Source: Streptomyces griseoruber (GTDB lineage: Bacteria > Actinomycetota > Actinomycetes > Streptomycetales > Streptomycetaceae). From it: DNA of 64,000 bases. Numbering within the stretch: position 1 is the stretch's first letter; each line of letters opens with the position of its first letter. The notes below the pieces were generated by a model. The model did not search any database. It worked only from the letters and a program-made list of their open reading frames with translations, and was not told the origin of the DNA. The position numbers and the translations under genes were made by a program. The stretch is from positions 94,270 to 158,269 of the forward strand of contig NZ_KQ948778.1 of assembly GCF_001514205.1 (NCBI RefSeq), written 5' to 3'. Below, piece by piece: positions 18,342 to 26,292 of the stretch.

Positions 18342-19280
18342 ATGGCACTTCGATCACGCTCGACCTCACGTTCACGCACCCACCACGCGACCAGCGGCCC
18401 CGGCCGGGCACCCGGCTCGGACGGCCGTACGCGGCACGCCTCCGCCGAGGAACTGCGCCGACGGGCGGAGGTGTTGTTCGCGGCGCGGGGCGCTGACGGC
18501 GAGCGGTACGCGGACGCCGGTGTCGGCGAGGCCCGGGAGGGACCGCCCGACGAGCCGGAGCCGTCGGCGCTCGACGTGGACCGGGCACGCGGCCGACGGG
18601 AGCGGTGCGTGTCGGCTCTGTGGGAGCGGATGCCGGTGTGGGTGCAGACGCGCTGCGGGATGGAGCGCGGGAGCGCGCTCGCGCTGACCGTGGTGCTGGT
18701 CGTCGCCGTCGGCTTCGCCGTACAGCACTTCTGGACGGGCGGGGCCGAGCCGGTCCGGCCCCCGGAGGTGGTGCGGGCGGCGGCTCCCTTCGAGGAGAAG
18801 AGGGCGGCGGCCGAGGCCTCCCCGCCGGCCGGTGCGCCCGGGGCCGAGATCGTGGTGGATGTCAGCGGGAAGGTCCGCAAGCCGGGCATCCATCGTCTTC
18901 CGGCCGGTTCCCGGGTCGTCGACGCGCTGAGCGCGGCCGGCGGGGTGCGGCCCGGGACCAGCACCGAAGGCCTCAACCGGGCACGGTTCCTGGTGGACGG
19001 CGAACAGGTCGTCGTCGGCGGACCCGCGCCCCCGGCGGCCGCGGGAGCGGCGGGACCTGCCGGACCGGGGGCGGCGGCCGGGCCCTCGGCGCCCGTCTCA
19101 CTCAACACGGCCACCGTCGAGCAACTCGACACCCTCCCGGGCGTCGGCCCGGTGCTGGCGCAGCACATCGTGGACCACCGCACCCGGCACGGCGGCTTCC
19201 GTTCGGTGGACGAGCTGCGCGAGGTCGACGGCATCGGCGAGCGCCGCTACGCCGAGCTACGGAACCTGGTCCGGCCATGA
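18342..19280 (+). CDS. comEA: ComEA-like DNA-binding membrane protein
   Basis: ComEA binds double-stranded DNA outside the membrane during uptake in naturally competent bacteria; in streptomycetes its role is unproven. The 312-residue protein has a basic Ser/Arg-rich cytoplasmic start, one membrane span (ALALTVVLVVAVGFAVQHFW), an SLBB-type domain (IVVDVSGKVRKPGIHRLPAG), a Gly/Ala/Pro linker and a double helix-hairpin-helix (LNTATVEQLDTLPGVG, LREVDGIGERRYAEL). Start at ATG 18342 is a choice; GTG 18324 is in frame and neither has an ideal ribosome-binding site. The stop overlaps the comEC start by ATGA. Confidence 0.88.
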   Translation: MALRSRSTSRSRTHHATSGPGRAPGSDGRTRHASAEELRRRAEVLFAARGADGERYADAGVGEAREGPPDEPEPSALDVDRARGRRERCVSALWERMPVWVQTRCGMERGSALALTVVLVVAVGFAVQHFWTGGAEPVRPPEVVRAAAPFEEKRAAAEASPPAGAPGAEIVVDVSGKVRKPGIHRLPAGSRVVDALSAAGGVRPGTSTEGLNRARFLVDGEQVVVGGPAPPAAAGAAGPAGPGAAAGPSAPVSLNTATVEQLDTLPGVGPVLAQHIVDHRTRHGGFRSVDELREVDGIGERRYAELRNLVRP

Positions 19281-21823
19281 GCGCGGGCGAGGAGGCGGAG
19301 ACCACTCCGCCCGACCGCGCACGGCCCGGAAGCGCCCCCGCCGCACGCCCCCGCCGCCGCGTCCACGCCGCCTCCGGCAAGCGGCTGGGGGACGCGCATC
19401 CGCGGCAGGAGGGACCGGTGGATCTGCGGCTGGTGCCGCCCGCGTCGGCGGCCTGGGCCACGGCGGCGCTCACCCTGGACGCCACGCCGGGGATCGTGGT
19501 GGGCCTGGTGCTCGGCTGTCTGGTCGGGGCGGTCGCGCTGCTGGCGGCGCGGCGCTCGGGCGGCGGCCGGGCGCGGTTCACCGTGGCCGCCTCGCTGCTC
19601 TGTGTCGCCGCGGCGGCGGCCTCGGCCGGACTGCACGGGGCCGATCTGCGGCGGGGACCGGTGCCGGCGCTGGCGGGGAGGTATCCGACGGTGACCGCCG
19701 AGGTCGAGCTGACCTCCGATCCACGGCTCACCCGGCCCCGGGTCAGCGGGGACCACGCGGTCCCGGACTCCGTGCTGATCGACGCGGAGGTCCGCAGGGT
19801 CGAGGGGCTGGAAGGGGACGTGGTCGCGACACGGACACCGGTGCTGATGCTGGTGGACGTCCGGGCGGCCGGGCGGGTGGCGGCCGGGGAGTCGCCGTGG
19901 CTGCGGCTGCTGCCGTCCACCCGGGTACGGGTGACGGGGCGGCTGGCTCCGCCGCTGACGGGAGGGGACCGGATCGCGGCGGTGCTGCGGGTGCGGGGCC
20001 CCCGGGCGCCGCAGGTCGTGCGGGAGCCGTCGGCGGTCCAGCGAACGGCCGGCCGGCTGCGGGCGGGCCTGCGGGAGGCCACCGACCCCCTGCCGGCGGA
20101 CGCCCGGGCGCTGCTGCCGGGGCTGGTCGTCGGAGACACCGCGCGGATCACGCCCGAACTGGACGAGGCCTTCAAGGAGACGGACCTCGCCCATACGCTC
20201 GCCGTGTCCGGCAGCAACCTCACCATCGTCCTCGCCCTGCTCCTCGGCCCGCCCGGGCTGGCCCAGCGGGTCGAACGCCGTGGCCTGGCGCCCCGGCTCG
20301 GCATCCCCCTGCGGGCCACCGCGCTGCTCGGCGGAGCGCTCACCCTCGCCTTCGTCGTGGTGTGCCGGCCCGATCCGAGTGTGCTGCGGGCCGCGGCCTG
20401 CGGAGCGGTGGTGCTGCTCGCCCTCGCCACCGGCCGCCGCAGATCCCTCGTCCCGGCGCTGGCCACGGCGGTCCTGCTGCTGGTCCTGTACGACCCGTGG
20501 CTGGCCCGGAGTTACGGCTTCCTGCTGTCGGTGCTCGCCACGGGCGCCCTGCTGACGCTGGCGCCGCGCTGGAGTGCCGCCTTGCGCGGGCGCGGGGTGC
20601 CGCCGCGGCCGGCCGAGGCGCTGGCTGCGGCGGGGGCGGCGCAGGCCCTGTGCGCGCCGGTCGTCGCGGTGCTCTCGGCGCGGGTGAGCCTGGTGGCGGT
20701 GCCGTGCAACCTCCTCGTGGAGTTCGCGGTGGCGCCCGCGACCGTCCTGGGCTTCGCCGCGCTGGCGACGGCACCGGTGGCGATGCCGGTGGCCGAGGCG
20801 CTGGCCTGGTGCGCGAGTTGGCCGGCCGGCTGGATCGCGCGGATCGCGCGGGCCGGGGCGGCGCTGCCCGGCGGGGGAGTGGACTGGCCCGGCAGCTGGG
20901 CAGGGGCGCTGCTGCTCGCCCTCGTCACGGCTGCGGTGGTGCTGCTCGGCAGGCGGCTGCCGGGCCGGCCGTGGCTGTGCGCGGTCTGCGGGATGGTGTT
21001 CCTGCTGGCCGTGGTGCGGCCGCCGCCGCTCACCCGGGTGCTCACGGGCTGGCCGCCGCCGGGCTGGCGGCTGGCGATGTGCGATGTGGGGCAGGGCGAC
21101 GCGACGGTCCTGGCGGCGGGCGGGGGCACGGGAGTGGTGGTGGACGCCGGGCCGGACCCGGAGCCGGTCGACCGGTGTCTGCGCACGCTCGGCATCACCC
21201 GGGTGCCGCTGGTGGTGCTCACCCACTTCCACGCCGATCATGTGGCCGGACTGCCCGGGGTGCTGCGGGGACGGGAGGTGGGCGCGATCGAGACGACGGG
21301 GTTCGAGGAGCCGCTGGACCAGGTGGAGTTCGTACGGAACCAGGCACGGGCACGGCACCTTCCGGTACTGCGGGCCGTGGCGGGGGAGCGGCGCCGGGCC
21401 GGGCCGCTCGACTGGGAGGTGCTGTGGCCGCCCCCGCAACCGGTCCCGCAACCGGACGGGCCGAACGACGCGAGCGTGACCCTGCTGGTCCGGTCGGGCG
21501 GGCTGCGGATGCTGCTGCTCGGCGATCTCGAACCCCCGGCCCAGCGGGCGCTGTTGCGCTCACCGGCGGGCGGCTCGGTGCGGCGGGTGGATGTGCTCAA
21601 GGTGGCCCACCACGGCTCGGCCTACCAGGATCCGGACCTCATACGGGCGGTGGCGCCGAGGCTGGCGTTGATCTCCGCGGGGGTGGGGAACCCGTACGGA
21701 CATCCGGCCCCCGGTACGGTCGCGGCGCTGAAGGCGGGAGGTGCCAGGGTGCTGCGGACGGACCGGGACGGGGCGCTGGCGGTCGCCGGCATGGCCGGGG
21801 CGCTGCGGGTGGCGCGAGACTGA
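19277..21823 (+). CDS. comEC: ComEC/Rec2-like DNA transport membrane protein with metallo-beta-lactamase domain
   Basis: The 848-residue product has an N-terminal hydrophobic and soluble region, a multi-helix competence domain (LAVSGSNLTIVLALLL, LARSYGFLLSVLATGALL), and a C-terminal metallo-beta-lactamase domain with MCDVGQGDATVL, THFHADHVAG and VAHHGSAYQD. In competent bacteria this protein forms the channel that passes single-stranded DNA, with the C-terminal domain implicated in strand degradation. It overlaps comEA by ATGA, so the two are translationally coupled. No pseudopilus or ComFA genes are near. Confidence 0.95.
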   Translation: MSAGEEAETTPPDRARPGSAPAARPRRRVHAASGKRLGDAHPRQEGPVDLRLVPPASAAWATAALTLDATPGIVVGLVLGCLVGAVALLAARRSGGGRARFTVAASLLCVAAAAASAGLHGADLRRGPVPALAGRYPTVTAEVELTSDPRLTRPRVSGDHAVPDSVLIDAEVRRVEGLEGDVVATRTPVLMLVDVRAAGRVAAGESPWLRLLPSTRVRVTGRLAPPLTGGDRIAAVLRVRGPRAPQVVREPSAVQRTAGRLRAGLREATDPLPADARALLPGLVVGDTARITPELDEAFKETDLAHTLAVSGSNLTIVLALLLGPPGLAQRVERRGLAPRLGIPLRATALLGGALTLAFVVVCRPDPSVLRAAACGAVVLLALATGRRRSLVPALATAVLLLVLYDPWLARSYGFLLSVLATGALLTLAPRWSAALRGRGVPPRPAEALAAAGAAQALCAPVVAVLSARVSLVAVPCNLLVEFAVAPATVLGFAALATAPVAMPVAEALAWCASWPAGWIARIARAGAALPGGGVDWPGSWAGALLLALVTAAVVLLGRRLPGRPWLCAVCGMVFLLAVVRPPPLTRVLTGWPPPGWRLAMCDVGQGDATVLAAGGGTGVVVDAGPDPEPVDRCLRTLGITRVPLVVLTHFHADHVAGLPGVLRGREVGAIETTGFEEPLDQVEFVRNQARARHLPVLRAVAGERRRAGPLDWEVLWPPPQPVPQPDGPNDASVTLLVRSGGLRMLLLGDLEPPAQRALLRSPAGGSVRRVDVLKVAHHGSAYQDPDLIRAVAPRLALISAGVGNPYGHPAPGTVAALKAGGARVLRTDRDGALAVAGMAGALRVARD

Positions 21824-21827
21824 GGGC

Positions 21828-22757
21828 ATGGATCCCACACACCAGGACGCCCGCTCGGCCACTCCCTCGGACGTCCGCTCGGACGTCCGCTCGGACGCCC
21901 GCTCGGACGGCCGCCTGGTCGACGCGTATCTGCGCCGCCTCGGGGTCGCCCGCACGCCCCGCCCCACGGCCGCCGCCCTGAGCGAACTCCATCTGAGGCA
22001 TCTGCTGACCGTGCCCTTCGAGAACCTCTCGGTCCAGCTCGGTGAGCGGATCGTGCTGGAGGAGAGGCGGCTGGTCGAGAAGGTGGTGGAGGAGCGCAGG
22101 GGAGGGTTCTGTTACGAGCTGAACGGGGCGTTCGGGACCCTGCTGACGGCGCTCGGGTTCGAGGTGACGTTCCTGGCGGCGCGGGTGTTCGGGGCGTCGG
22201 GGCGGCTCGGGATCCCGTACGACCACATGGCGCTCAGGGTGGGCACGGCGGACGGCGGGTCATGGCTGGCCGACGTGGGGTTCGGGGCGCACAGCCACCA
22301 CCCGCTGCGCTGGGCGGACCGGGGTGAGCAGAAGGACCCGGGTGGGGTGTTCCGGATCGCCGAGGCCAAGGCCGAGACCGAGACCCAGACCGACACCGGC
22401 GCCGGCGCCGGCATCGAGGGCGCGGGCGATCTGGACGTCGTACGGGACGGCTCGCCGCAGTACCGGCTGGAGGTCAGGCCGAGGGTGCTCGGGGACTTCG
22501 TGGCCGGAGCCTGGTGGCACAGCACCTCGCCGGAGTCGCACTTCACACGGTCGCTGGTCTGTTCGCGGGTGACTCGGGACGGGGGCAGGATCACGCTCAG
22601 CGGGCGGCGACTGAAGGTGACCGCGCCTGAAGGGGACAGCGAGGAAAGGGAGTTGGTGACGGACGAGGAGGTGCTCGGGGTGTACCGGGAGCGGTTCGGG
22701 ATCGTGCTGGAACAGGTGCCGGAGGTGAGGGCGGCAGAAGCGGGCCCGCGGGCGTAA
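21828..22757 (+). CDS. arylamine N-acetyltransferase
   Basis: NAT enzymes move acetyl groups from acetyl-CoA to arylamines through a Cys-His-Asp triad. All three are visible: Cys in RGGFCYELNG, His in IPYDHMALRV, and Asp in WLADVGFG. The 309-residue protein is longer than usual (about 280) because of two additions: an N-terminal stretch made of repeated SDVRSDVRSDARSD and a mid-protein acidic run (AETETQTDTGAGAGIEGAGD). The gene starts 4 bases after comEC, so it may be the last gene of that operon. The substrate is unknown. Confidence 0.9.
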   Translation: MDPTHQDARSATPSDVRSDVRSDARSDGRLVDAYLRRLGVARTPRPTAAALSELHLRHLLTVPFENLSVQLGERIVLEERRLVEKVVEERRGGFCYELNGAFGTLLTALGFEVTFLAARVFGASGRLGIPYDHMALRVGTADGGSWLADVGFGAHSHHPLRWADRGEQKDPGGVFRIAEAKAETETQTDTGAGAGIEGAGDLDVVRDGSPQYRLEVRPRVLGDFVAGAWWHSTSPESHFTRSLVCSRVTRDGGRITLSGRRLKVTAPEGDSEERELVTDEEVLGVYRERFGIVLEQVPEVRAAEAGPRA

Positions 22758-22844
22758 TTGGGATCGTGTTGCCTCGAAAGCCGCATCGGTGATCGAATGG
22801 GTCTTCGGCAACAGGTGGAGTCAAGTCGCGCAGGGGTGGCGTTG

Positions 22845-23726
22845 ATGTTCGGCCGCTGGATGGGAAATCACACGAACCGGGTGCAACGGACGAGTCCCCT
22901 CGCGGCGGTCCGGACCCCGGAGAACGCCGGGGTGCTGAGCTGCCGGGTGCTGGATCCGGTCAACGAACCCGTGCGCAACGCGGAGTTCGCGGTGAGCGAC
23001 GCCATGGGGCGCAAGGTCGTCAGTGGCGGGACGGATCCGTTCGGGGCCTTCGTGACGACGGTGCCGGCCGGTGAGTACCGGCTGGCGGTGTCCGCCGAGG
23101 GGTTCACCCCGTACCGGGCGACCGCGACGGTCGGGGAGAACGCGCTGGCCTCGCTCGGCGACGTGACCCTCCAGCTGGCGCGGCCGCCGGAGCTGCCGGC
23201 GCCGGGGGACTGGGACATCGAGCCGACGCATTCCTCGATCGGGTTCACCGCGCGGCACATCGGGCTGGCCCGGATCCACGGGCGGTTCAACTCCTTCGCC
23301 GGAGTGGTGCGGATCGAGGAGCGGATGGACCAGTCGGCGATGCACGTGGTGATCGACGCGGCCTCCATCGACACCAACGTCCGGATGCGGGACGAGCACC
23401 TGCGGTCGGCGGACTTCCTGGACGTGGAGCGGTATCCGACGCTGGAGTTCTACGGCGAACGGTTCACGCACAAGGGCGGGAGCCGGTGGGCCGTGACGGG
23501 GGCGTTGTCGCTGCACGGCGTGACGCGGACGGTGACCCTGGACACGGAGTACCTCGGGCTCGGCAACGGCATGGGCGGCGAGATGCGGGCGGCCTGCCGG
23601 GCGCGGACCGAACTGCACCGGGACGACTTCACCGTGAGCTGGCAGACGATGCTGGCGCGGGGGATCGCGGTGGTCGGGCCGAGCATCCTGGTCGAGCTGG
23701 ACGTGCAGATCGTGCCGAAGGGCTGA
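22845..23726 (+). CDS. YceI-like lipid-binding protein fused to an N-terminal carboxypeptidase-regulatory-like domain
   Basis: The C-terminal two thirds of this 293-residue protein match the YceI beta-barrel family that binds isoprenoid or other lipids (DWDIEPTHSSIGFTARH, GRFNSFAGVVRI, LRSADFLDVERYPTLEF, LSLHGVTRTVTLD). The N-terminal third looks like a CarboxypepD_reg-type beta domain (VLSCRVLDPVNEPVRNAEF, GAFVTTVPAGEYRLAVSAEGF). There is no clear signal peptide, unlike classical YceI. ATG 22845 is preceded by AGGGGTGG; an in-frame ATG at 22797 is an alternative. Role unknown. Confidence 0.82.
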   Translation: MFGRWMGNHTNRVQRTSPLAAVRTPENAGVLSCRVLDPVNEPVRNAEFAVSDAMGRKVVSGGTDPFGAFVTTVPAGEYRLAVSAEGFTPYRATATVGENALASLGDVTLQLARPPELPAPGDWDIEPTHSSIGFTARHIGLARIHGRFNSFAGVVRIEERMDQSAMHVVIDAASIDTNVRMRDEHLRSADFLDVERYPTLEFYGERFTHKGGSRWAVTGALSLHGVTRTVTLDTEYLGLGNGMGGEMRAACRARTELHRDDFTVSWQTMLARGIAVVGPSILVELDVQIVPKG

Positions 23727-23768
23727 GACGCGGGCGGGGGCATGCCCCGGGTGCCGGAAAATGGCTCC

Positions 23769-24014
23769 GTGAGCGATGTGAGACATGTGCTGGTGCTGCC
23801 CGACCGTGATGCGGCGGAGGAGGTGGCTCAGGCGCTCGTGGACCGGTTCGGGATACGCGAGGAGCCGTTGCTCGTCCGGGACGCGCTGGCGGGTGAGGAC
23901 GACGCCGAGGACGCGCAGTGGCTGGTGGTACTGCGCGACGAGGAGGGCCGGTTCGAGGCCGCGGAACTGGACGCGTTCGCGGCCGAGTGGGAGGGGTGGC
24001 GGGAGGAGCCGTAG
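23769..24014 (+). CDS. small conserved acidic protein of unknown function
   Basis: An 81-residue acidic protein beginning VSDVRHVLVLPDRDAAEEVA, then a predicted beta-strand/helix mix (WLVVLRDEEGRFEAAELDAFAAEWEGW). The GTG start follows GGAAAATGG. It could be a small ACT-like or ferredoxin-fold domain, but I cannot assign a family. It is followed by non-coding repeats. Confidence 0.6.
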   Translation: MSDVRHVLVLPDRDAAEEVAQALVDRFGIREEPLLVRDALAGEDDAEDAQWLVVLRDEEGRFEAAELDAFAAEWEGWREEP

Positions 24015-24037
24015 AGCGGGGGCGACCGCAACCCCCT

Positions 24038-24064
24038 CAGGGGCGCGGGGAACTGCGCGACCGG
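24038..24064. repeat. dispersed Streptomyces-type repeat, copy 1 (GGGGCGCGGGGAACTGCGCGA)
   Basis: CAGGGGCGCGGGGAACTGCG and following bases recur at 63418. This sequence is, as I recall, widespread in streptomycete intergenic regions, often with CCCCCTCA just before it, as here, forming a hairpin. No gene is carried. Confidence 0.8.
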
Positions 24065-24098
24065 CCACCGGCCACCGGCCACCGGCCACCGGCCACCG
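24058..24098. repeat. 7-bp tandem repeat (CCACCGG), about five copies
   Basis: The heptamer ACCGGCC repeats directly after the dispersed element and before holA. It is perfect across the copies seen and lies in the intergenic gap. Confidence 0.9.
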
Positions 24099-24181
24099 TG
24101 CACCCGTACCCGTACCCGCCCCGCACGACGCCCGTCGGCACGCGGACCGGGCTGTCAGTGGCTCGTGCGATGCTGTACCCG

Positions 24182-25168
24182 ATGGCCAGGAAGACTGCGA
24201 ATGACGATGTCCTCGCCCCGGTGACGCTCGCCGTCGGCCAGGAGGACCTTCTGCTCGACCGTGCCGTGCACGAGGTGGTGGCCGCCGCCCGCGCCTCCGA
24301 CGCCGACACGGACGTACGGGACCTGGCCCCCGAGCAGTTGCAGCCCGGCACTCTCGCCGAGCTGACCAGCCCCTCGCTCTTCGCGGAGCGCAAGGTCGTG
24401 GTCGTACGCAATGCGCAGGACCTGTCGGCCGACACCGTCAAGGACGTGAAGGCCTACCTCTCGGCGCCCGCCGAGGAGATCACGCTGGTGCTGCTGCACG
24501 CCGGCGGGGTCAAGGGCAAGGCGCTGCTGGACGCCGCCCGCAAGGCCGGGGCGCGGGAGATCGCCTGTCCGAAGATGACCAAGCCGGCCGACCGGCTGGC
24601 GTTCGTGCGGCAGGAGTTCCGGGCCACCGGGCGGTCCGCGACGCCCGAGGCGTGCCAGGCGCTCGTCGATGCCATCGGCAGCGATCTGCGGGAGCTGGCC
24701 TCGGCGGTGACGCAGCTGGTCGCCGACGTCGAGGGGACGATCGACGAGGCCGTCGTGGGGCGGTACTACACCGGGCGGGCCGAGGCGTCGAGCTTCACCG
24801 TCGCCGACCGGGCGGTGGAGGGGCGGGCCGCGGAGGCCCTGGAGGCGCTGCGCTGGTCGCTGGCCACCGGCGTCGCGCCCGTGATGATCACCAGCGCGCT
24901 GGCGCAGGGCGTGCGGGCCATCGGCAAGCTGTCCTCCGCGCGCGGCGGCCGGCCCGCCGATCTCGCGCGGGAGCTGGGCATGCCCCCGTGGAAGATCGAC
25001 CGGGTGCGCCAGCAGATGCGGGGCTGGACCCCGGACGGGGTGGCCGTGGCGCTGCGGGCGGTGGCCGAGGCGGACGCGGGGGTGAAGGGCGGCGGGGACG
25101 ACCCGGGGTACGCGCTGGAGAAGGCGGTCGTCGCCATCGCGCGGGCCGCCCGCTCCAGAGGACGGTAG
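24182..25168 (+). CDS. holA: DNA polymerase III delta subunit (HolA family)
   Basis: HolA is the clamp-loader subunit that opens the sliding clamp. The 328-residue protein has the family pattern: VGQEDLLLDRAV, SLFAERKVVVVRN, LLHAGGVKGKALLDA, then the helical C-terminal domain (LRWSLATGVAPVMITSALAQGVRAI, ARELGMPPWKIDRVRQQMRGW). Length and position before rpsT match actinobacterial order. ATG 24182 fits homologues; no strong ribosome-binding site is present. Confidence 0.92.
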   Translation: MARKTANDDVLAPVTLAVGQEDLLLDRAVHEVVAAARASDADTDVRDLAPEQLQPGTLAELTSPSLFAERKVVVVRNAQDLSADTVKDVKAYLSAPAEEITLVLLHAGGVKGKALLDAARKAGAREIACPKMTKPADRLAFVRQEFRATGRSATPEACQALVDAIGSDLRELASAVTQLVADVEGTIDEAVVGRYYTGRAEASSFTVADRAVEGRAAEALEALRWSLATGVAPVMITSALAQGVRAIGKLSSARGGRPADLARELGMPPWKIDRVRQQMRGWTPDGVAVALRAVAEADAGVKGGGDDPGYALEKAVVAIARAARSRGR

Positions 25169-25234
25169 GGACTTCCCGGAGGAGAATCGTGCGTATCGGC
25201 CCCTGTCGCCCGACAAGGAGAGGTGGCGATCGCC

Positions 25235-25633
25235 GTGGCTGAACACCCACACGCGAAGATAGTCCGCGAGGGATACGAGGCCTTCCAGCGCGGAGACATG
25301 GACACCCTGCGCTCCATGATGACCGGGGACTGTACGCACCACGTCCCCGGCTCCCACCCGCTCTCCGGGGACTACAAGGGGGTGGACGCGGTCCTCAACG
25401 ACTACTACGGCCGGCTCTACTCGGAGACGGGCGGATCGTTCCGCGTCGAGCTGCGCAACCTGTTCGTGGACGGCCGCGGGCATGTCATGTCCGTGCACCA
25501 CTTCACCGCCGACCGGGCCGGCAAGCACATCGACGAGACGGGCGGCATCGTCTTCCGGATCATGGGAGACAAGATCACCGACCTCGACGAGTGCGTCGCG
25601 GACATGGAGAAGGCGGACCAGTTCTGGATGTGA
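25235..25633 (+). CDS. SnoaL-like/NTF2-fold protein
   Basis: A 132-residue protein with the NTF2-like cone fold pattern: VREGYEAFQRGDMDTLRSMM, YKGVDAVLNDYYGRLYSETGG, VELRNLFVDGRGHVMSVHHFTAD, VFRIMGDKITDLDECVADM. Such folds act as polyketide cyclases, isomerases or simple binders; no catalytic set identifies which. I prefer GTG 25235, 8 bases after GGTGG of AGGAGAGGTGG; GTG 25223 in frame is possible. A strong terminator follows. Confidence 0.8.
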   Translation: MAEHPHAKIVREGYEAFQRGDMDTLRSMMTGDCTHHVPGSHPLSGDYKGVDAVLNDYYGRLYSETGGSFRVELRNLFVDGRGHVMSVHHFTADRAGKHIDETGGIVFRIMGDKITDLDECVADMEKADQFWM

Positions 25634-25657
25634 CCGGGAACGCCGAAGGCCCGGCAC

Positions 25658-25711
25658 GCCGAAGGCCCCGGCCCCCGCCCTGGGGAAGGGTGGGAGGCCG
25701 GGGCCTTCGGT
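25658..25711. terminator. bidirectional-looking hairpin between SnoaL-like gene and rpsT
   Basis: A 15-base stem (CCGAAGGCCCCGGCC with GGCCGGGGCCTTCGG) with a loop of about 20 bases. It lies between convergent genes and could end both transcripts, although the T-run is short. Confidence 0.7.
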
Positions 25712-25836
25712 TCACGACTGTCGAGCCCGTACCCGCGTGGCGAACGCAGGCCGCGTACAGGCTCTGGGTGCCGGTCGGGAGCGGATGAGAGAGGGCCCGC
25801 TCTGGGTCCTTCCGGCGATCAGATCAACGAAGGGGT

Positions 25837-26103
25837 TCAGCCCTTGAGGGTCGCGACCTTGGAAGCCAGCGCCGACTTCTTGTTGGCGGCCTGGTTCTTG
25901 TGGATGACACCCTTCGAGACGGCCTTGTCGAGCTGACGCGCGGCAGCGCGCTGGAGCTCGGTGGCCTTCTCGAGGTCACCCGCGGCAGCGGCCTCACGGG
26001 CCTTGCGGATCGCGGTCTTCAGGGAGGACTTGACGGCCTTGTTGCGCAGCCGAGCCTTCTCGTTGGTCTTGATCCGCTTGATCTGGGACTTGATGTTCGC
26101 CAC
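25837..26103 (-). CDS. rpsT: 30S ribosomal protein S20
   Basis: bS20 binds 16S rRNA early in 30S assembly. The 88-residue, Lys/Arg/Ala-rich protein begins VANIKSQIKRIKTNEKARLR and contains KSSLKTAIRKAREAA and VIHKNQAANKKSALA, all typical. The GTG start on the minus strand is preceded by AGAGG. The gene is divergent from lepA and convergent with the SnoaL-like gene. Confidence 0.98.
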   Translation of the reverse strand: MANIKSQIKRIKTNEKARLRNKAVKSSLKTAIRKAREAAAAGDLEKATELQRAAARQLDKAVSKGVIHKNQAANKKSALASKVATLKG

Positions 26104-26173
26104 GAAATAAGCCTCTTCTGATTCCTGGATTCCTTGGTGCCTCGCGCTGAGAGGGCATGAGACACAGCTGCCC

Positions 26174-26203
26174 ACACTACCAGCGGTCCCGAGAATGGCC
26201 CAA
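26174..26203 (-). promoter_or_regulatory. candidate rpsT promoter
   Basis: On the minus strand TTGGGC (26203-26198) and TAGTGT (26179-26174) are 18 bases apart, about 70 bases upstream of the rpsT start. The -10 is a good match, the -35 partial. Confidence 0.4.
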
Positions 26204-26292
26204 ACCGTCCCCCGGTCGCCGCCCGTGGGACCATGGAGCCTACGTATCGATCCGACCCGAGGCATAAGGCGCCTCAAGAGACAGGACCCTGC

